NCBI RefSeq assembly: GCF_001278075.1 | Contig: NZ_CP011340.1 | Location: forward strand, 62,001 to 126,000 | Length of the DNA stretch: 64,000 bases | From: Streptomyces pristinaespiralis | GTDB taxonomy: Bacteria; Actinomycetota; Actinomycetes; Streptomycetales; Streptomycetaceae | Reading direction: 5' to 3' | Shown here: positions 24,718 through 36,253 of the stretch, piece after piece | How positions within the stretch are numbered: the first letter of the stretch is position 1 | Layout: each line of letters opens with the position of its first letter | Made by a program: the position numbers and the translations under genes | The notes under the pieces: generated by a model | Database searches by the model: none | What the model was told of the DNA's origin: nothing | What the model saw: the letters and a program-made list of their open reading frames with translations, nothing else

Positions 24718-26043
24718 ATGACTGACAGCCCGTCACGCGACAATCACGACACTTACGACGACGCCGTCCACACGGTGGCCGAGCTGCTGGAGGCGGACTT
24801 CGGTGACTGGGAGCTGGCCACGGTCAGGGAGCTGGTGGCGTCCCGTCCGGGGTGGGAGCAGGGGAAGGTGTACGACGGCCAGGTGGTGGTCACTCCTGGC
24901 CGGCCCGGCACGCAGCTGGTGCTCGAGGCGGGCAAGCTCGGTTTCGACTCCACGCGGTACACCTACGGGCAGGTGCATCTGCTGGATCACTCCTACCGGC
25001 CGTCGCCGGGGGGTGCGGCCGCCTCTCGCATCGCCGCTCTCGCGGAGGCGCTTGCGGGGGTCGGCGAGCCGGTGCGGTACGAGGACTGCGGTGGTGCCCC
25101 CGGGCTGCGCTGGCGCGGGGAGCGCCACACCGTGATCTTCCAGAGCAGCCGGCGGGCCAGCCGGCTTGCGGTGCACCCCCTCTCGCCGCTGCATGGTGCC
25201 GCGGCGGAGATCGCCGAGGCGTTGCACGACGGTGGCAGGCCCGGTGAGCGGGAGCGGGTGCTGTCCTACGGGCCCGGCGCGACGCTCGCCCGGCGCAGGG
25301 CGGCGTTCGGTGAGGTCTACGACGCTGTTGTCGGCCGTATCGGTCTTCCCACGCTGCACGGTGGTTCGGCCGAGGGGCCGGGAGTGCGGTGGCGGAACGA
25401 GCGGCGGTTGCTGCTTCTCACCGGGGACCGCGCGGGTGTGGTGCTGGAGGTGCACGACACCGGGGAGTCGGAGGAGGAGGAGCACCGCACGTTCAAGTGG
25501 GGCGGGCCGTGGAGCGCGGACGAGCCGTCGGACTTCCGGCACCTGCCGTATCTGTGGCAGCTGGACCGCGGCGGTCCGGGGTGGGGGCCCGACGTGTTTC
25601 CGGGTGGCCGGCTGGCACCGAGCCTGGACCACCTGCAGGATGCGCTCACGGTGTTGCTGGGTTCGTTCGTGGAGCACCTGCCGCCGCAGGTCGGTCTGAA
25701 CTGGACGGGTTTTGTGATCACCCACAACGGCCGTGACAGCGTGCGGCTCGGGTTCGATCCCGAGGAGGGTCTGCGGGCCTACCGTGCGGACCGTGCCGAG
25801 GAGGACTCCGCCGAGAAGGCGGCGGCGATGCGGGAGATCGGCTGGCAGCACCGCGAACGTTGGCAGTGGAGTGCCCGATTCCCTGAGGCGGCCGAGGAGT
25901 CCGCCGAACGGGCCGCGCGCCTGGTGGTCGCCCAGTTGCGCGCGGACGGGGTGCGGAACCCGGGTGAGGAGTGCGGGCTGCGCGATGTGAGCTGCAACGA
26001 CATGGGGACGCTCGATCTTTACGGGGCGGGCGTCGGGCGCTGA
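24718..26043 (+). CDS. Hypothetical protein, 441 aa, internally repetitive
   Basis: ATG at 24718 (MTDSPSRDNH). No Shine-Dalgarno sequence; CACGAT seven bases upstream looks like a -10 element, so leaderless expression is likely. Three related ~100-residue units share a 'P-x-L-(R/H)W-R-x-ER' signature (GAPGLRWRGERHTVIF, EGPGVRWRNERRLLLL) with VAELLEADF / AALAEALAGVGEP-type helices between them. Acidic, soluble. No family is recognised with confidence. Confidence 0.65.
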   Translation: MTDSPSRDNHDTYDDAVHTVAELLEADFGDWELATVRELVASRPGWEQGKVYDGQVVVTPGRPGTQLVLEAGKLGFDSTRYTYGQVHLLDHSYRPSPGGAAASRIAALAEALAGVGEPVRYEDCGGAPGLRWRGERHTVIFQSSRRASRLAVHPLSPLHGAAAEIAEALHDGGRPGERERVLSYGPGATLARRRAAFGEVYDAVVGRIGLPTLHGGSAEGPGVRWRNERRLLLLTGDRAGVVLEVHDTGESEEEEHRTFKWGGPWSADEPSDFRHLPYLWQLDRGGPGWGPDVFPGGRLAPSLDHLQDALTVLLGSFVEHLPPQVGLNWTGFVITHNGRDSVRLGFDPEEGLRAYRADRAEEDSAEKAAAMREIGWQHRERWQWSARFPEAAEESAERAARLVVAQLRADGVRNPGEECGLRDVSCNDMGTLDLYGAGVGR

Positions 26044-26106
26044 GCCACGCCGTTCATCTGTGGTGGGGAGCTGGGCGTGGTGGGGGTGAGGGCGCTGTGT
26101 CCCGGC

Positions 26107-26141
26107 GGGGAGCCGTGCCGCTCGGGACGGCACGGCTCCCC
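26107..26141. terminator. Strong hairpin terminator
   Basis: Perfect 14-bp stem: GGGGAGCCGTGCCG, 7-nt loop, CGGCACGGCTCCCC, 64 bp after the 441-aa gene. Confidence 0.75.
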
Positions 26142-26225
26142 GGACCGGGGCGCAGCCCGCCCGGTCCTGTCGGCGGACGCAGCTGCTCCTCCCTGTCTAC
26201 GGCCCCGGGTGCGGTTCGCGCGACC

Positions 26226-26255
26226 GGAGCCCCGGTGAGTCGCCGACGGGGCTCC
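26226..26255. terminator. Second hairpin between the 441-aa gene and the DUF6207 gene
   Basis: GGAGCCCCG, 12-nt loop, CGGGGCTCC. Shorter than the upstream hairpin; may act in termination or as a 5' structure. Confidence 0.4.
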
Positions 26256-26319
26256 CTCGTACGGATGCTTCTGCTCCGGCCGGCGAACCGGACGGCCTGA
26301 CGCAGCCGTCGGGACCGGC

Positions 26320-26532
26320 ATGCAGATCGATGAGCAGAACATCGCCGAGCCGGGTCTCGTGGTCCTGGACATCACTGCCGCCGACGAGGACACCGTCCGC
26401 GCCGTGTTGGACGGTCTCCAGCAGCAGTGGGTCACCTCCGGTGTCACGCCGGTATGGCGCACGCCGGGTGAGGCGGGAGTCAGAGCGCGCGTGTACGCGG
26501 ACGTACGCCGCCGTCCCGATCCGCCGGCCTAG
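26320..26532 (+). CDS. DUF6207 family protein
   Basis: 70 residues from ATG 26320. It has the family signature IAEPGLVVLDITAADEDTVR, LQQQWVTSG, PGEAGVRARVYADVRR. These short proteins are abundant and variable in Streptomyces, often several per genome, and their role is unknown. Convergent with glpK, with a shared hairpin between them. Confidence 0.75.
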   Translation: MQIDEQNIAEPGLVVLDITAADEDTVRAVLDGLQQQWVTSGVTPVWRTPGEAGVRARVYADVRRRPDPPA

Positions 26533-26550
26533 CCTCGTCCGGCGAGCCGA

Positions 26551-26583
26551 GGGCAGCCCGGCCTGATCGCCGGCCGGGTGCCC
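26551..26583. terminator. Bidirectional hairpin between DUF6207 gene and glpK
   Basis: GGGCA(g)CCCGGCC, loop, GGCCGGGTGCCC: 12-bp stem with one bulged G, in the convergent gap. Confidence 0.6.
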
Positions 26584-26628
26584 TCTTGGCGTGGTGGCAT
26601 TTCGCAGGCGCTCCGTCGTCCGGTTCGG

Positions 26629-28143
26629 TTATTCGACGTCGACCCAGTCGAGGCTGCGTTCCACGGCCTTCTTCCAGCCCGCGTAGCCCTTTTCCCGTTC
26701 CTCGTCGCTCCATTGGGGCTCCCACCGCTTGGACTCGTGCCAGTGGGAGCGGAGTTCGTCGGTGTTCTGCCAGAAGCCGGTGGCGAGTCCGGCCGCGTAG
26801 GCGGCGCCGAGGGCGGTGGTCTCGGCCACGACGGGGCGGCTGACCGGTACGCCGAGGACATCGGCCTGGATCTGCATGCACAGGTCGTTGGCGGTGACGC
26901 CGCCGTCGACCCGCAGGACGTCGAGGGCGACGCCGGAGTCCTGTGCCATCGCTTCGGCGACGTCGCGGCTCTGGTAGCAGATGGCTTCGAGGGTCGCTCG
27001 GGCCAGGTGTGCGTTGGTGTGGAAGCGGGCGAGGCCGACGATGGCGCCGCGGGCGTCGGAGCGCCAGTACGGGGCGAACAGGCCGGAGAAGGCGGGGACG
27101 AAGTAGATGCCGCCGTTGTCCTGTGCCTGTCGGGCCAGTGCCTCCACCTCGGAGGAGGAGCTGATGATGTGCATCTGGTCGCGGAGCCACTGGACGGCGG
27201 AGCCGGTGACGGCGATGGATCCTTCCAGCGCGTACACGGCCGGTTCGTCGCCGAACTGGTAGGCCAGTGTGGTCAGCAGGCCGCTGCGGGACCGGACGAT
27301 CTCCGTGCCCGTGTTGAGGACCAGGAAGTTTCCGGTGCCGTAGGTGTTCTTGGCTTCGCCGGGGCGGAAGCAGACCTGGCCGACGGTGGCCGCCTGCTGG
27401 TCCCCGAGGACGCCGGTGATGGGTACGGCGGTGCGCAGCGGGCGGGTGGTGCGGGTGGTCCCGAACGCCTCGGGGTGCGAGGAGGGGTTGATGGCCGGGA
27501 GCATGGCGCGTGGGATGCCGAAGATGTCGAGGAGTTCGTCGTCCCAGTCGAGGGTCTCGAGGTTCATCAGCATGGTCCGGCTGGCGTTGGTGACGTCCGT
27601 GGCGTGGATGCCGCCGTTGGGGCCGCCGGTGAGGTTCCACAGGACCCAGGCGTCGGTGTTGCCGAAGACGGCCCGGCCGTTCTCTGCGGCCTGGCGGACG
27701 CCGTCGACGTTCTCCAGGATCCATTTGATCTTGCCGCCGGAGAAGTAGGTCGCCGGCGGCAGGCCTGTCTTGCGCCGGATGAGTTCTCCGTGTTCCCGCT
27801 CGAGGGCGGCGGCTATGGAGTCGGTGCGGGTGTCCTGCCAGACGATGGCGTTGTAGTGGGGCTGGCCGGTGTGGGGGTCCCAGATGACGGTGGTCTCACG
27901 CTGGTTGGTGATTCCGATGGCCGCCAGATCGGCTGCGGACAGGGCGCCTTGCCGGACGGCGTTCTGCATCGTGGAGTTGGTGCGTTCCCAGATTTCCACG
28001 GGGTCGTGTTCGACCCAGCCGGAGCGCGGGAAGATCTGTTCGTGTTCGAGCTGGTGGCGTGCGACCTCGTTGCCGTCGTGGTCGAAGATCATGAAGCGGG
28101 TGCTGGTGGTGCCTTGGTCCACCGCACCGACGAACTCGGGCAT
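26629..28143 (-). CDS. glpK: Glycerol kinase
   Basis: 504 residues, full length for FGGY-family GlpK. Start ATG 28143 with GAGAGG upstream. N-terminal phosphate-binding [15 protein letters not shown], the QDTRT segment, [19 protein letters not shown], and adenosine-binding [17 protein letters not shown]. It phosphorylates glycerol to sn-glycerol 3-phosphate in the cytoplasm. It follows glpF by 34 bp and is co-transcribed. The usual IclR-type GylR regulator gene is not adjacent here. Confidence 0.95.
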   Translation of the reverse strand: MPEFVGAVDQGTTSTRFMIFDHDGNEVARHQLEHEQIFPRSGWVEHDPVEIWERTNSTMQNAVRQGALSAADLAAIGITNQRETTVIWDPHTGQPHYNAIVWQDTRTDSIAAALEREHGELIRRKTGLPPATYFSGGKIKWILENVDGVRQAAENGRAVFGNTDAWVLWNLTGGPNGGIHATDVTNASRTMLMNLETLDWDDELLDIFGIPRAMLPAINPSSHPEAFGTTRTTRPLRTAVPITGVLGDQQAATVGQVCFRPGEAKNTYGTGNFLVLNTGTEIVRSRSGLLTTLAYQFGDEPAVYALEGSIAVTGSAVQWLRDQMHIISSSSEVEALARQAQDNGGIYFVPAFSGLFAPYWRSDARGAIVGLARFHTNAHLARATLEAICYQSRDVAEAMAQDSGVALDVLRVDGGVTANDLCMQIQADVLGVPVSRPVVAETTALGAAYAAGLATGFWQNTDELRSHWHESKRWEPQWSDEEREKGYAGWKKAVERSLDWVDVE

Positions 28144-28153
28144 GGCTGGCCTC

Positions 28154-28189
28154 TCACTCGTCCGGTCACTCGTCCGGTCACTTGTCCGG
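28154..28189. repeat. Three 12-bp tandem repeats between glpF and glpK
   Basis: TCACTCGTCCGG twice, then TCACTTGTCCGG. The last copy contains the glpF stop codon; the array may have arisen by slippage. Confidence 0.8.
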
Positions 28190-29008
28190 CGCGGGCACCC
28201 GGCCGGGTTCCTGTTCGGCGACGGGCAGGAAGCGGCTGATCAGCAGGCGGTAGAGCAGCGCTCCGACCAGGCCGCCGATCAGGGGGCCGGCGATGGGCAC
28301 CCAGAAGTAGAGGTCGCCGTACTGATCTCGCCAGGCGCCTCCGTAGCCCGTCAGGAATGCCGCCAGGCGGGGTCCGAGGTCACGGGCGGGGTTGATCGCG
28401 TAGCCGGCGTTGGTTCCCCAGGCCATGCCGATGGCGACGACGATCAGGCCGATGATGAAGGGGGCGAGATTCGCGCCCGGCGGTGTGTTGAGCAGGTCGG
28501 TGACGGCGAAGACGAGCAGTACCAGCAGGGCGGTGCCGATGATCTGGTCACGGAAGGCGCCGAACTGGCTGATCGGGAGTCCGCCGTTGCCCGGCAGGGT
28601 GGAGAAGACGATCTCCGTCTTGTCGGTGTGGCCGGGGTCGGCCTTGGCCAGCACCTCGCTGTAGTTCCAGCGCACCAGCAGGGCGGCCACGAAGGCGCCC
28701 GCGGTCTGGGCCAGGGCGTACGGCAGGACCTTGCGCCACGGGAAGCCTTTGAAGGCCGCCAGGGCGAGGGTCACCGCGGGGTTGATGTGGGCGCCGCTGA
28801 TCCTTGCCGCCACGTAGACGCCCAGGACGACGCCCAGGCCCCAGGCCCAGGCGATGCTGTCGTGGTCGCCCAGTGCGCCGTCGGTCAGCGCACCGCCTGC
28901 GACGACCTGTGCGACGACACCGCATCCGATGAGGATGAGGATCATGGTGCCGGCGAACTCGGCAGAGAGTTCACCGATGAGACGTGACTTGGACGTCGGT
29001 TCCGGCAT
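28178..29008 (-). CDS. glpF: Glycerol facilitator (aquaglyceroporin)
   Basis: 276 residues from ATG 29008 with GGGAGG upstream. Six hydrophobic helices and both NPA boxes ([10 protein letters not shown] near residue 75, [11 protein letters not shown] near 205). The Asp after the second NPAR is the aquaglyceroporin signature. It mediates facilitated diffusion of glycerol across the cytoplasmic membrane to supply GlpK. First gene of the glpF-glpK unit, with the 63-aa gene upstream as a possible leader gene. Confidence 0.95.
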   Translation of the reverse strand: MPEPTSKSRLIGELSAEFAGTMILILIGCGVVAQVVAGGALTDGALGDHDSIAWAWGLGVVLGVYVAARISGAHINPAVTLALAAFKGFPWRKVLPYALAQTAGAFVAALLVRWNYSEVLAKADPGHTDKTEIVFSTLPGNGGLPISQFGAFRDQIIGTALLVLLVFAVTDLLNTPPGANLAPFIIGLIVVAIGMAWGTNAGYAINPARDLGPRLAAFLTGYGGAWRDQYGDLYFWVPIAGPLIGGLVGALLYRLLISRFLPVAEQEPGRVPAPDK

Positions 29009-29137
29009 GTTCTGCGCCTCCCGCCCAGATGGTCGGGCCGATTACGGCCGCGTCCCGGCCATGCTCTCCCGCAGGGGCGCGGTCGGCATCTCGGGTGGGC
29101 TCTCCGGGGAGCCTGCGGCGGGGAGGCGGGCGGCGGG

Positions 29138-29329
29138 TCAGCCTTCGACGGCGGTGTCCTCGCCGCGGTTCTCGGCGAATTCCCACCAGGCGAGGGGGAG
29201 CCAGTCCCCGTCGACGAAACCGTCGACGGCCGACCCGCGGCCGTTGATCGACACGGCGGTTCCCGGCGGGTAGGTGGTGCCGGACAGTCCGGACACGGGG
29301 ACGAGCAGGGTTCCGAGGCGTCGTATCAC
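29138..29329 (-). CDS. Small conserved protein, 63 aa
   Basis: GTG at 29329. Beta-rich sequence: GTLLVPVSGLSGTTYPPGTA, DGFVDGDWLPLAWWEFAEN. Similar short proteins with the WLPLAWWEFAE ending are found in Streptomyces; the fold may be SH3-like. Same strand as glpF, 129 bp upstream of it. Function unknown. Confidence 0.6.
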   Translation of the reverse strand: MIRRLGTLLVPVSGLSGTTYPPGTAVSINGRGSAVDGFVDGDWLPLAWWEFAENRGEDTAVEG

Positions 29330-29511
29330 TGTTCGGGTTCTCTTTCTGCGGGTCTCTGCGGTCCTCTATGGGTTTCCGCGCGGGTTTCTTGGTGTTTCCG
29401 CTGGTCTTCCGGGGGTTTCGTCCCCGGCTTGCGCAATCCGCGCATACACGCATACGCAATGACAGTAGCCAATTTGTCCCATGCGGAACAACGGGCGGAC
29501 CATGAGATGGA

Positions 29512-29559
29512 GCACGAATGCACGAAGGCACGAAGGCACGAAGGCACGAAGGCACGCAA
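29512..29559. repeat. 8-bp tandem array upstream of the dehydrogenase
   Basis: Four exact GCACGAAG units (29520-29551) flanked by imperfect copies on both sides. Confidence 0.85.
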
Positions 29560-29589
29560 AGCAGCAGTGCCGAGCGGAGGTGCGTGAGC

Positions 29590-30735
<1,146 letters not shown>

Positions 30736-31062
30736 CCTGATCCGGGACGGCCGACCGGCCGGGGCGCGGCGGGGCCGCCCCCGGCCGGGGCCGTGCGGCC
30801 GGTGGTGGTCTCCCGTGGGTGGCGCAGCGGCTTGCTGAGCGGCCGATGGGCTGGGTGGTGACAGCTGGTGAGCGGTTCGGTGCGTTGCGTGGCCCGGTGA
30901 GGTCGTGGAGGCGGGCGCCTGTCCGGCCGTGTTGTCCTCGCCGCGGAAGGTGACGGCTTCCCTGCCGATGCCGAGAGCCTCGAGCAGCACGTCCAGCGCC
31001 GCTGGTGGTCCGGCAGGAGAGGTGAGGAGCGTGGTCCGCGGGCGTCGGGCGGGCGGGTGCCA
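30736..31062. other. Intergenic region after the dehydrogenase gene
   Basis: An imperfect GC-rich hairpin at about 30755-30790 (CCGGCCGGGGCG / CGCCCCCGGCCGG) probably ends the dehydrogenase transcript. A short minus-strand frame around 30900-31000 with good codon bias (LLEALGIGREAVTFRGEDN) lacks a start and a recognisable family, and may be a gene scar. Confidence 0.4.
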
Positions 31063-31089
31063 GGGCCCCGGTGCTTGGCAGCGGGGCCC
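31063..31089. terminator. Hairpin at the end of the beta-glucoside operon
   Basis: GGGCCCCG, 11-nt loop, CGGGGCCC, just downstream of the glycosidase stop at 31105 (minus strand). Confidence 0.45.
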
Positions 31090-31104
31090 GTGGCGGGGCC
31101 GGGG

Positions 31105-32553
31105 TCAGTCGAGGGGAGTGAGTGTGCTGGTGCGTGCCAGGTTCGCGTACCAGCGTGAGCTTGCCTTGGGGATGCGCTTGCCCGTGGGGTAGTCGACGTA
31201 GATCGTGCCGAAGCGCTTGCTGTAGCCGTAGCCCCACTCGAAGTTGTCGAGGAGGGACCAGAGGAAGTAGCCGCGTACGTCCACGCCCGCCTCGATCGCC
31301 TGGTGGACCGCGGTGAGGTGGCCGTGGAGGTAGGCGATCCGGTCCGGGTCGCGGACCTCGCCGCTCGGGTCGACGTAGTCGTCGAAGGCCGCGCCGTTCT
31401 CGGTGATCACCAGGGGTGTGCCGGGCAGGTCGGCGCTCAGGCGCAGCAGGAGGTCGTGCATGCCGGTCGGGTCGACGGCCCAGCCCATGGCGGTGGTGTT
31501 GCCGGGCGGGAGGTGGAAGGCCACGTTGTCGGCGCCCGGCCAGGGGCTGTGGTCGCTTCTGCCGTGGCCGTCGGAGCCGTGGTGTGTGCCGTCGGCGGCG
31601 GCGGAGACCAGTGTGGGTGTGTAGTAGTTGACGCCCAGGAAGTCGAGCCGCTGCTTGATGTCGGCGGTGTCGCCGTCGCGTACGAAGGACCAGTCCGTGA
31701 GGTGGGCCGTGTCGCGCAGCAGGTCGGCGGGGTAGGCGCCCTCGAACATCGGTCCGGTGAAGACGCGGTTGGCGAGGGCGTCGATGCGGCGCGCGGCGTC
31801 CACGTCGGGCTCCGCCGTGGTGAGCGGGCGGACGTGGTGGATGTTGAGGGTGACGGACACCTGCGCGGCGGCGGGCAGGTTGGCGCGCAGTGCCTGGACC
31901 GCCTTGCCGTGCGCGAGGTTGAGGTGGTGGGCGGCGCGCAGGGCGGCGACCGGCTCGGTGCGGCCGGGTGCGTGCACACCGGAGCCGTAGCCGAGGAAGG
32001 CGCTGCACCAGGGCTCGTTGAGCGTGGTCCAGGTGTGCACCCGGTCGCCCAGGGCGTCGGCGGCGAGTGCGGCGTACTGGGCGAACCGGTCGGCGGTGGC
32101 CCGCTCGGGCCAGCCGCCGGCGTCCTCGAGTTCCTGCGGCAGGTCCCAGTGGTAGAGGGTGGCGACGGGCTGGATGCCCTTGTCGAGCAGTTCGTCGGTG
32201 AGGCGGCGGTAGAAGTCCAGTCCCTTCTGTACCGCCGGGCCGCGGCCGGTGGGCTGTACGCGCGGCCAGGCGATGGAGAACCGGTAGGCGCCGACGCCGA
32301 GGTCGGCCATGATGGCGACGTCCTCGCGCCAGCGGTGGTAGTGGTCGGTGGCGATGTCGCCGGTGTCGCCGTTGCGGACCTTGCCCGGGGTGCGGGCGTA
32401 GGTGTCCCAGATGGAAGGGGTGCGGCCGTCCAGCGCGGCTGCTCCCTCGATCTGGTACGCGGCGGTCGCCGTGCCCCACAGGAAGCCCTGCGGGAAGGTG
32501 CGGGTGGCGGGCGCCTGGGCGGCGGGGGCGACGTGCCGGGTTGCGGTGGTCAC
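31105..32553 (-). CDS. GH1 beta-glucosidase
   Basis: 482 residues from GTG 32553 with GGAAGGA upstream. Longer frames are open but not supported. Family-1 hallmarks: [15 protein letters not shown], acid/base Glu in [21 protein letters not shown], nucleophile Glu in [13 protein letters not shown], and [15 protein letters not shown]. No signal peptide, so it hydrolyses imported cellobiose or beta-glucosides in the cytoplasm. Last gene of the transporter operon, matching the ceb/bglC arrangement of cellulose-using streptomycetes. Confidence 0.92.
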   Translation of the reverse strand: MTTATRHVAPAAQAPATRTFPQGFLWGTATAAYQIEGAAALDGRTPSIWDTYARTPGKVRNGDTGDIATDHYHRWREDVAIMADLGVGAYRFSIAWPRVQPTGRGPAVQKGLDFYRRLTDELLDKGIQPVATLYHWDLPQELEDAGGWPERATADRFAQYAALAADALGDRVHTWTTLNEPWCSAFLGYGSGVHAPGRTEPVAALRAAHHLNLAHGKAVQALRANLPAAAQVSVTLNIHHVRPLTTAEPDVDAARRIDALANRVFTGPMFEGAYPADLLRDTAHLTDWSFVRDGDTADIKQRLDFLGVNYYTPTLVSAAADGTHHGSDGHGRSDHSPWPGADNVAFHLPPGNTTAMGWAVDPTGMHDLLLRLSADLPGTPLVITENGAAFDDYVDPSGEVRDPDRIAYLHGHLTAVHQAIEAGVDVRGYFLWSLLDNFEWGYGYSKRFGTIYVDYPTGKRIPKASSRWYANLARTSTLTPLD

Positions 32554-32660
32554 GGGGGTCCTTCCGGTGAGCGGGAGAGGAAGTGAGGAGGGGTGAGGAG
32601 AAGGGAGAGGGCTCGTCGGCGCTCGAAGGCGCTCGAGGGTGTTCAACGCCTTGACGGGGC

Positions 32661-33584
32661 TCAGCCCTTGACGGCGCCCTGCATGATGCCGCCGACGATC
32701 TGCCGGCCGAAGACGACGAACATCGCCAGGAGCGGCAGTGTGCCCAGGAGGGCGCCGGCCATGATCAGTGACTGGTCGCGGATGTATCCGGCGCTGAGCT
32801 GGGTGAGCGCGACGGGGACCGTCGGGTTGCTCATGTCCAGGGCGATGAACGGCCAGAAGAAGTCGTTCCAGGCGTGCACGAATGTGATCATGAACAGGAC
32901 CGACATCGCGGGCCTGGCGATCGGCAGAACGATGCTCCAGAAGATGCGGAGCGAGTGGGCGCCGTCCACCCGGCCCGCCTCGACGAGTTCGTCGGGCAGG
33001 GCCTCGGCGAGGTACTGGCGCATGAAGAACACGCCGACGGCGCTGACCAGGGTGGGGAAGATGACGGCGGGCAGTTTCTGCCCCCAGCCCAGGTCGCTCA
33101 TCATCATGAACAGCGGTACGACGCTGAGTTGGGGCGGCACCATCATCGTGCCGATGACCAGCATCAGCAGGACGTTGCGTGCCTTGAACCGCAGCTTGGC
33201 GAAGGCGAACCCGGCCAGGGTGGCGAAGAGCACCGTGGCCAGGGCGATGCAGCCGGCGACGATCAGGCTGTTGATCATCGCCTTGCCCATGGCGGCCTCG
33301 TCCCAGGCCCGGGCCAGGTTCTCGAACAGGTTCGGCCCGGGCAGCAGCGGCGGCGGTGTCTGGGTGACGCGCGTGTTGTCGGTCGAGGCCGCCACCATCG
33401 TCCAGTACAGCGGGAAGAGCGAGGTGAGGGCCGCGATCGCGAGGAGCACGTAGGCGAGCGGGCCCGCGTGGTGCTGACGGCCGGCCCGTATGCGCAGCGT
33501 CGGGCGGCGGCGTGTCCGGCCGGTCGATTTCTGCACGTCACCGGGCCTGGGCTCGGCCCGGGCCGGGAGGCTGTCGGTGGTCAT
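32661..33584 (-). CDS. Sugar ABC transporter permease (MalG/CebG type)
   Basis: 307 residues from ATG 33584, overlapping the upstream permease stop by ATGA; AGGAGC precedes it. Six helices. The EAA loop near residue 215 reads [23 protein letters not shown], which contacts the ATPase. CUT1 family. No ATPase gene is present, so a shared MsiK-like ATPase encoded elsewhere is expected, as known for Streptomyces sugar importers. Confidence 0.9.
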   Translation of the reverse strand: MTTDSLPARAEPRPGDVQKSTGRTRRRPTLRIRAGRQHHAGPLAYVLLAIAALTSLFPLYWTMVAASTDNTRVTQTPPPLLPGPNLFENLARAWDEAAMGKAMINSLIVAGCIALATVLFATLAGFAFAKLRFKARNVLLMLVIGTMMVPPQLSVVPLFMMMSDLGWGQKLPAVIFPTLVSAVGVFFMRQYLAEALPDELVEAGRVDGAHSLRIFWSIVLPIARPAMSVLFMITFVHAWNDFFWPFIALDMSNPTVPVALTQLSAGYIRDQSLIMAGALLGTLPLLAMFVVFGRQIVGGIMQGAVKG

Positions 33585-34603
33585 GATGCGGTGCTCCTGG
33601 TCGGTGCGGACCTGCGGGACGCGGCGCGCCTGACGACGCGCTGGATGACGAACACGAGGACCAGCAGGAGGAACATCACCCACGCGACGGTCGCGGCCCG
33701 GCCCATCTGGTAGTTCTTCCAGCCCTCCTCGTAGAGCAGCAGTCCGAGGGTCTGGTACTGGTTGTCGGCGCCGCCGGTGATGCCGTTGGGGCCCTGTCCG
33801 AAGATCAGGGGCTCGCCGAACAGCTGGGTCGCGCCGATCGTCGACAGCACGATGGTGAAGACGATGGTGGAGCGGATGCCGGGGACGGTGACGGTGAGGA
33901 ACTGCTGCCAGCGTGAGGCGCCGTCGATGGCGGCCGCTTCGTAGCGCTCGCGCGGGACGGCCTGCATGGCGGCGAGGTAGAGCAGTGCGTTGTAGCCGGT
34001 CCACCGCCAGATCACGATCGTCGAGATGGCGATCTGGGCGGCCCACTTGTTGTTCTCGAAGTCGACGTTGTCGAAGCCGAACAGGCCCAGCATCCAGTTG
34101 ATCATGCCGAAGTCGCGTTCGAAGAGCATGGTGAACACGAGCGCGGCCGCGCCGACGGAGGTGGCGTACGGGGTGAGGGCGGCGACCCGGAAGAAGGTCG
34201 AGCCGCGCATACGGTAGTTGAGCAGGTGGGCGAGACCGAGGGCCATCAGCAGCTGCGGCACGGTGGAGATCACGCCGAGGGTGATGGTGTTGCCGACGGC
34301 GTTCCAGAAGCGTTCGTCCTCCCACAGCGCGACGTAGTTGTCGAACGCCACCCACTCCATGACGTTCATGGTGGCGAGCTCGACGCGGTGCAGGGAGATC
34401 CACGAGGTGTAGACCAGCGGGTAGAAGCTGAAGGCGGCGAAGACGATGAAGAACGGGGCGACGAAGGCGTAGGGCGCGCCGCGCACGTCCAGCCGGTGGA
34501 GCAGGGCGCGCCGGCGCGGGGGCGCGCTGTCTTCGGGTGCGCCGGGCGCCGGGTGCTTGCCGGCGGGTCCGCCGGCCGGCGCGACGGGGGTGGAAGCGGC
34601 CAC
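33581..34603 (-). CDS. Sugar ABC transporter permease (MalF/CebF type)
   Basis: 340 residues from GTG 34603 with AGGAAGG upstream; the long open extension upstream is not used. An Ala/Pro-rich cytoplasmic N-terminus is followed by LHRLDVRGAPYAFVAPFFIV and five more helices. EAA loop: AVPRERYEAAAIDGASRWQQ. Pairs with the downstream permease to form the membrane channel. The gap of 261 bp to the binding-protein gene is larger than usual and could hold a processing site or extra promoter. Confidence 0.9.
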   Translation of the reverse strand: MAASTPVAPAGGPAGKHPAPGAPEDSAPPRRRALLHRLDVRGAPYAFVAPFFIVFAAFSFYPLVYTSWISLHRVELATMNVMEWVAFDNYVALWEDERFWNAVGNTITLGVISTVPQLLMALGLAHLLNYRMRGSTFFRVAALTPYATSVGAAALVFTMLFERDFGMINWMLGLFGFDNVDFENNKWAAQIAISTIVIWRWTGYNALLYLAAMQAVPRERYEAAAIDGASRWQQFLTVTVPGIRSTIVFTIVLSTIGATQLFGEPLIFGQGPNGITGGADNQYQTLGLLLYEEGWKNYQMGRAATVAWVMFLLLVLVFVIQRVVRRAASRRSAPTRSTAS

Positions 34604-34864
34604 GGGGACAGCCTTCCTGTGAGGCCTGGAGGTGGAGGGCCGGGGTCTGTCGTTCGGATCAGGCCGGATCAGCGAGCGGGGTCCGGTGCCGTGCATCGCA
34701 AGGCGGAGCAGGGAGTCCCGCGGAGCGTCGGCGACTGCCGGCAACGCAGCGAGGTGCGGTGCCGGGGCACGCGGGCCCGGCAAGATCCGAACGAGGGGCC
34801 CCAGGGTCCCGGTGACCGCGTGCCCGACCGGGCGGCGCGGTCACCGGGGTGGAGGGGGGCGGAC

Positions 34865-36181
34865 TCAGCCGGTGGCCTTCTCGATCCGCTCGTCCGTGGT
34901 CTTCCAGGCCTCTTCCGGGCTCTTGTTCTGGGACTCGATCAGCGTCAGGCCCTGCGAGAAGATGTCCTTGATCGTGCCGTCCTTGCGTCCGAGGACCTGC
35001 TCGTCGGGGATCTCCTGGGCCGCGGCGCCGAAGATCTCGCCGATGGGCGCGTTGCCGAAGTACTCCTGCTTCGCCCCGGTCACGGCCGGCGACGTCAGCG
35101 CCTTCTGCGAGGAGGGGAAGTTGCCGAGCTTCTGGAAGACGAACTCCTGCTGCTCGGGCGCGGTCAGCCAGGCGACCAGCTTCTTGGCCTCTTCCTTGAC
35201 GGGGCTCTGCTCCATCACGCCGAGGAAGGAGCCGCCCCAGTTGGCGCCCTTCGGGGCCTTGGCGACGTCCCACTTGCCCTTGTTCTTCGGTCCGGCCTTC
35301 TCCGTGATGTGGCCGAGCATCCACGCCGGGCAGACGGTGGTGGCGAAGGTGCTGTTGGCCAGGCCCGGGTCCCATCCGGGCTGGAACTGGCGCAGTTTGG
35401 CGGTCAGTCCCGAGGTCGCGGCCTGCGAGGCGAGGTCCCACGCTCCGGTGACGGTGGGGCTGTCGCGGTAGATCAGCTTTCCGTCCTTGTCGTAGAACTG
35501 CTCGGAGTTGCCGTAGATCATCGCGTTGAACAGGCCGCTGGCGCTGTCCATGAAGGCGACGCCGTCGCCCTTGAAGCCGGCCTTGAAGTCCTTGCCCGCC
35601 TGGACGTACTTCGACCAGTCGCCCGCCCACAGCTTGGCGACCTCGTTGCGGTCCGTGGGCAGTCCGGCCTGCTCGAACAGGTCCTTGCGGTAGCAGACGG
35701 CCATCGGGCCGATGTCGGTGCCGAGCCCGATGAGCTTCTTGTCCGGGGTGGTGACCTGGCTGAGCTTCCAGGGCAGGTAGTGGTCGATGCCGGGTACGCC
35801 GGCGAGGTCGACGAACTTGTCCGCCTGGGTGTCGACGAGCTCCTTGGCCCGCCCGATCTCTATGCCCTGGATGTCCTTCAGGCCGCTGCCGGCCGCCAGG
35901 TGGGTCTGCAGGGCCGTGTAGTAGGTCTGCTCGTCACCGGCCACCTCGGCCTTGATCGTGACGTTCGGGTTCTCCTTCATGTAGCGGTCCAGCAGACCGG
36001 TCTCCTTGTACCCCATGACGCCGAAGAGGCCCATGGTGATGGTGACCTTGCCGTCCTTGACGCCGCCGCCGGTGCCGGAGTCACCGCCGCCGCCGCTGCA
36101 GCCGACGATCAGGCCGAGAGCGGCAACTGCGGAGACAGCGCCCGTAATTCTTGTACGCAACAGCTTCTGATTCCTGCTCAT
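34865..36181 (-). CDS. Sugar-binding lipoprotein of the ABC importer
   Basis: 438 residues from ATG 36181 (GGGGAGGAC upstream). Signal peptide with lipobox LIVGC near residue 28, then a Gly/Ser-rich linker and an SBP family-1 fold (VTITMGLFGVMGYKETGLLD, LWAGDWSKYVQAGKDF, GNFPSSQKAL). Anchored outside the membrane; it captures oligosaccharide for the two permeases. Divergent from the LacI gene, with operator-like dyads between. Confidence 0.92.
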   Translation of the reverse strand: MSRNQKLLRTRITGAVSAVAALGLIVGCSGGGGDSGTGGGVKDGKVTITMGLFGVMGYKETGLLDRYMKENPNVTIKAEVAGDEQTYYTALQTHLAAGSGLKDIQGIEIGRAKELVDTQADKFVDLAGVPGIDHYLPWKLSQVTTPDKKLIGLGTDIGPMAVCYRKDLFEQAGLPTDRNEVAKLWAGDWSKYVQAGKDFKAGFKGDGVAFMDSASGLFNAMIYGNSEQFYDKDGKLIYRDSPTVTGAWDLASQAATSGLTAKLRQFQPGWDPGLANSTFATTVCPAWMLGHITEKAGPKNKGKWDVAKAPKGANWGGSFLGVMEQSPVKEEAKKLVAWLTAPEQQEFVFQKLGNFPSSQKALTSPAVTGAKQEYFGNAPIGEIFGAAAQEIPDEQVLGRKDGTIKDIFSQGLTLIESQNKSPEEAWKTTDERIEKATG

Positions 36182-36253
36182 GGTGTCCTCCCCAGCGACG
36201 GTGCCGACGCACCGGAATGCGGACCTGGTGGCCCGCCGAGCGGCCCGATTCAC

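Noticed and set aside
26578..28239. 553-codon plus-strand frame opposite glpK
   Set aside because: Antisense shadow of glpK, produced by high GC; no domain and reversed codon bias.
29512..29559. Possible CRISPR-like array
   Set aside because: Units are only 8 bp and contiguous, with no spacers and no cas genes.
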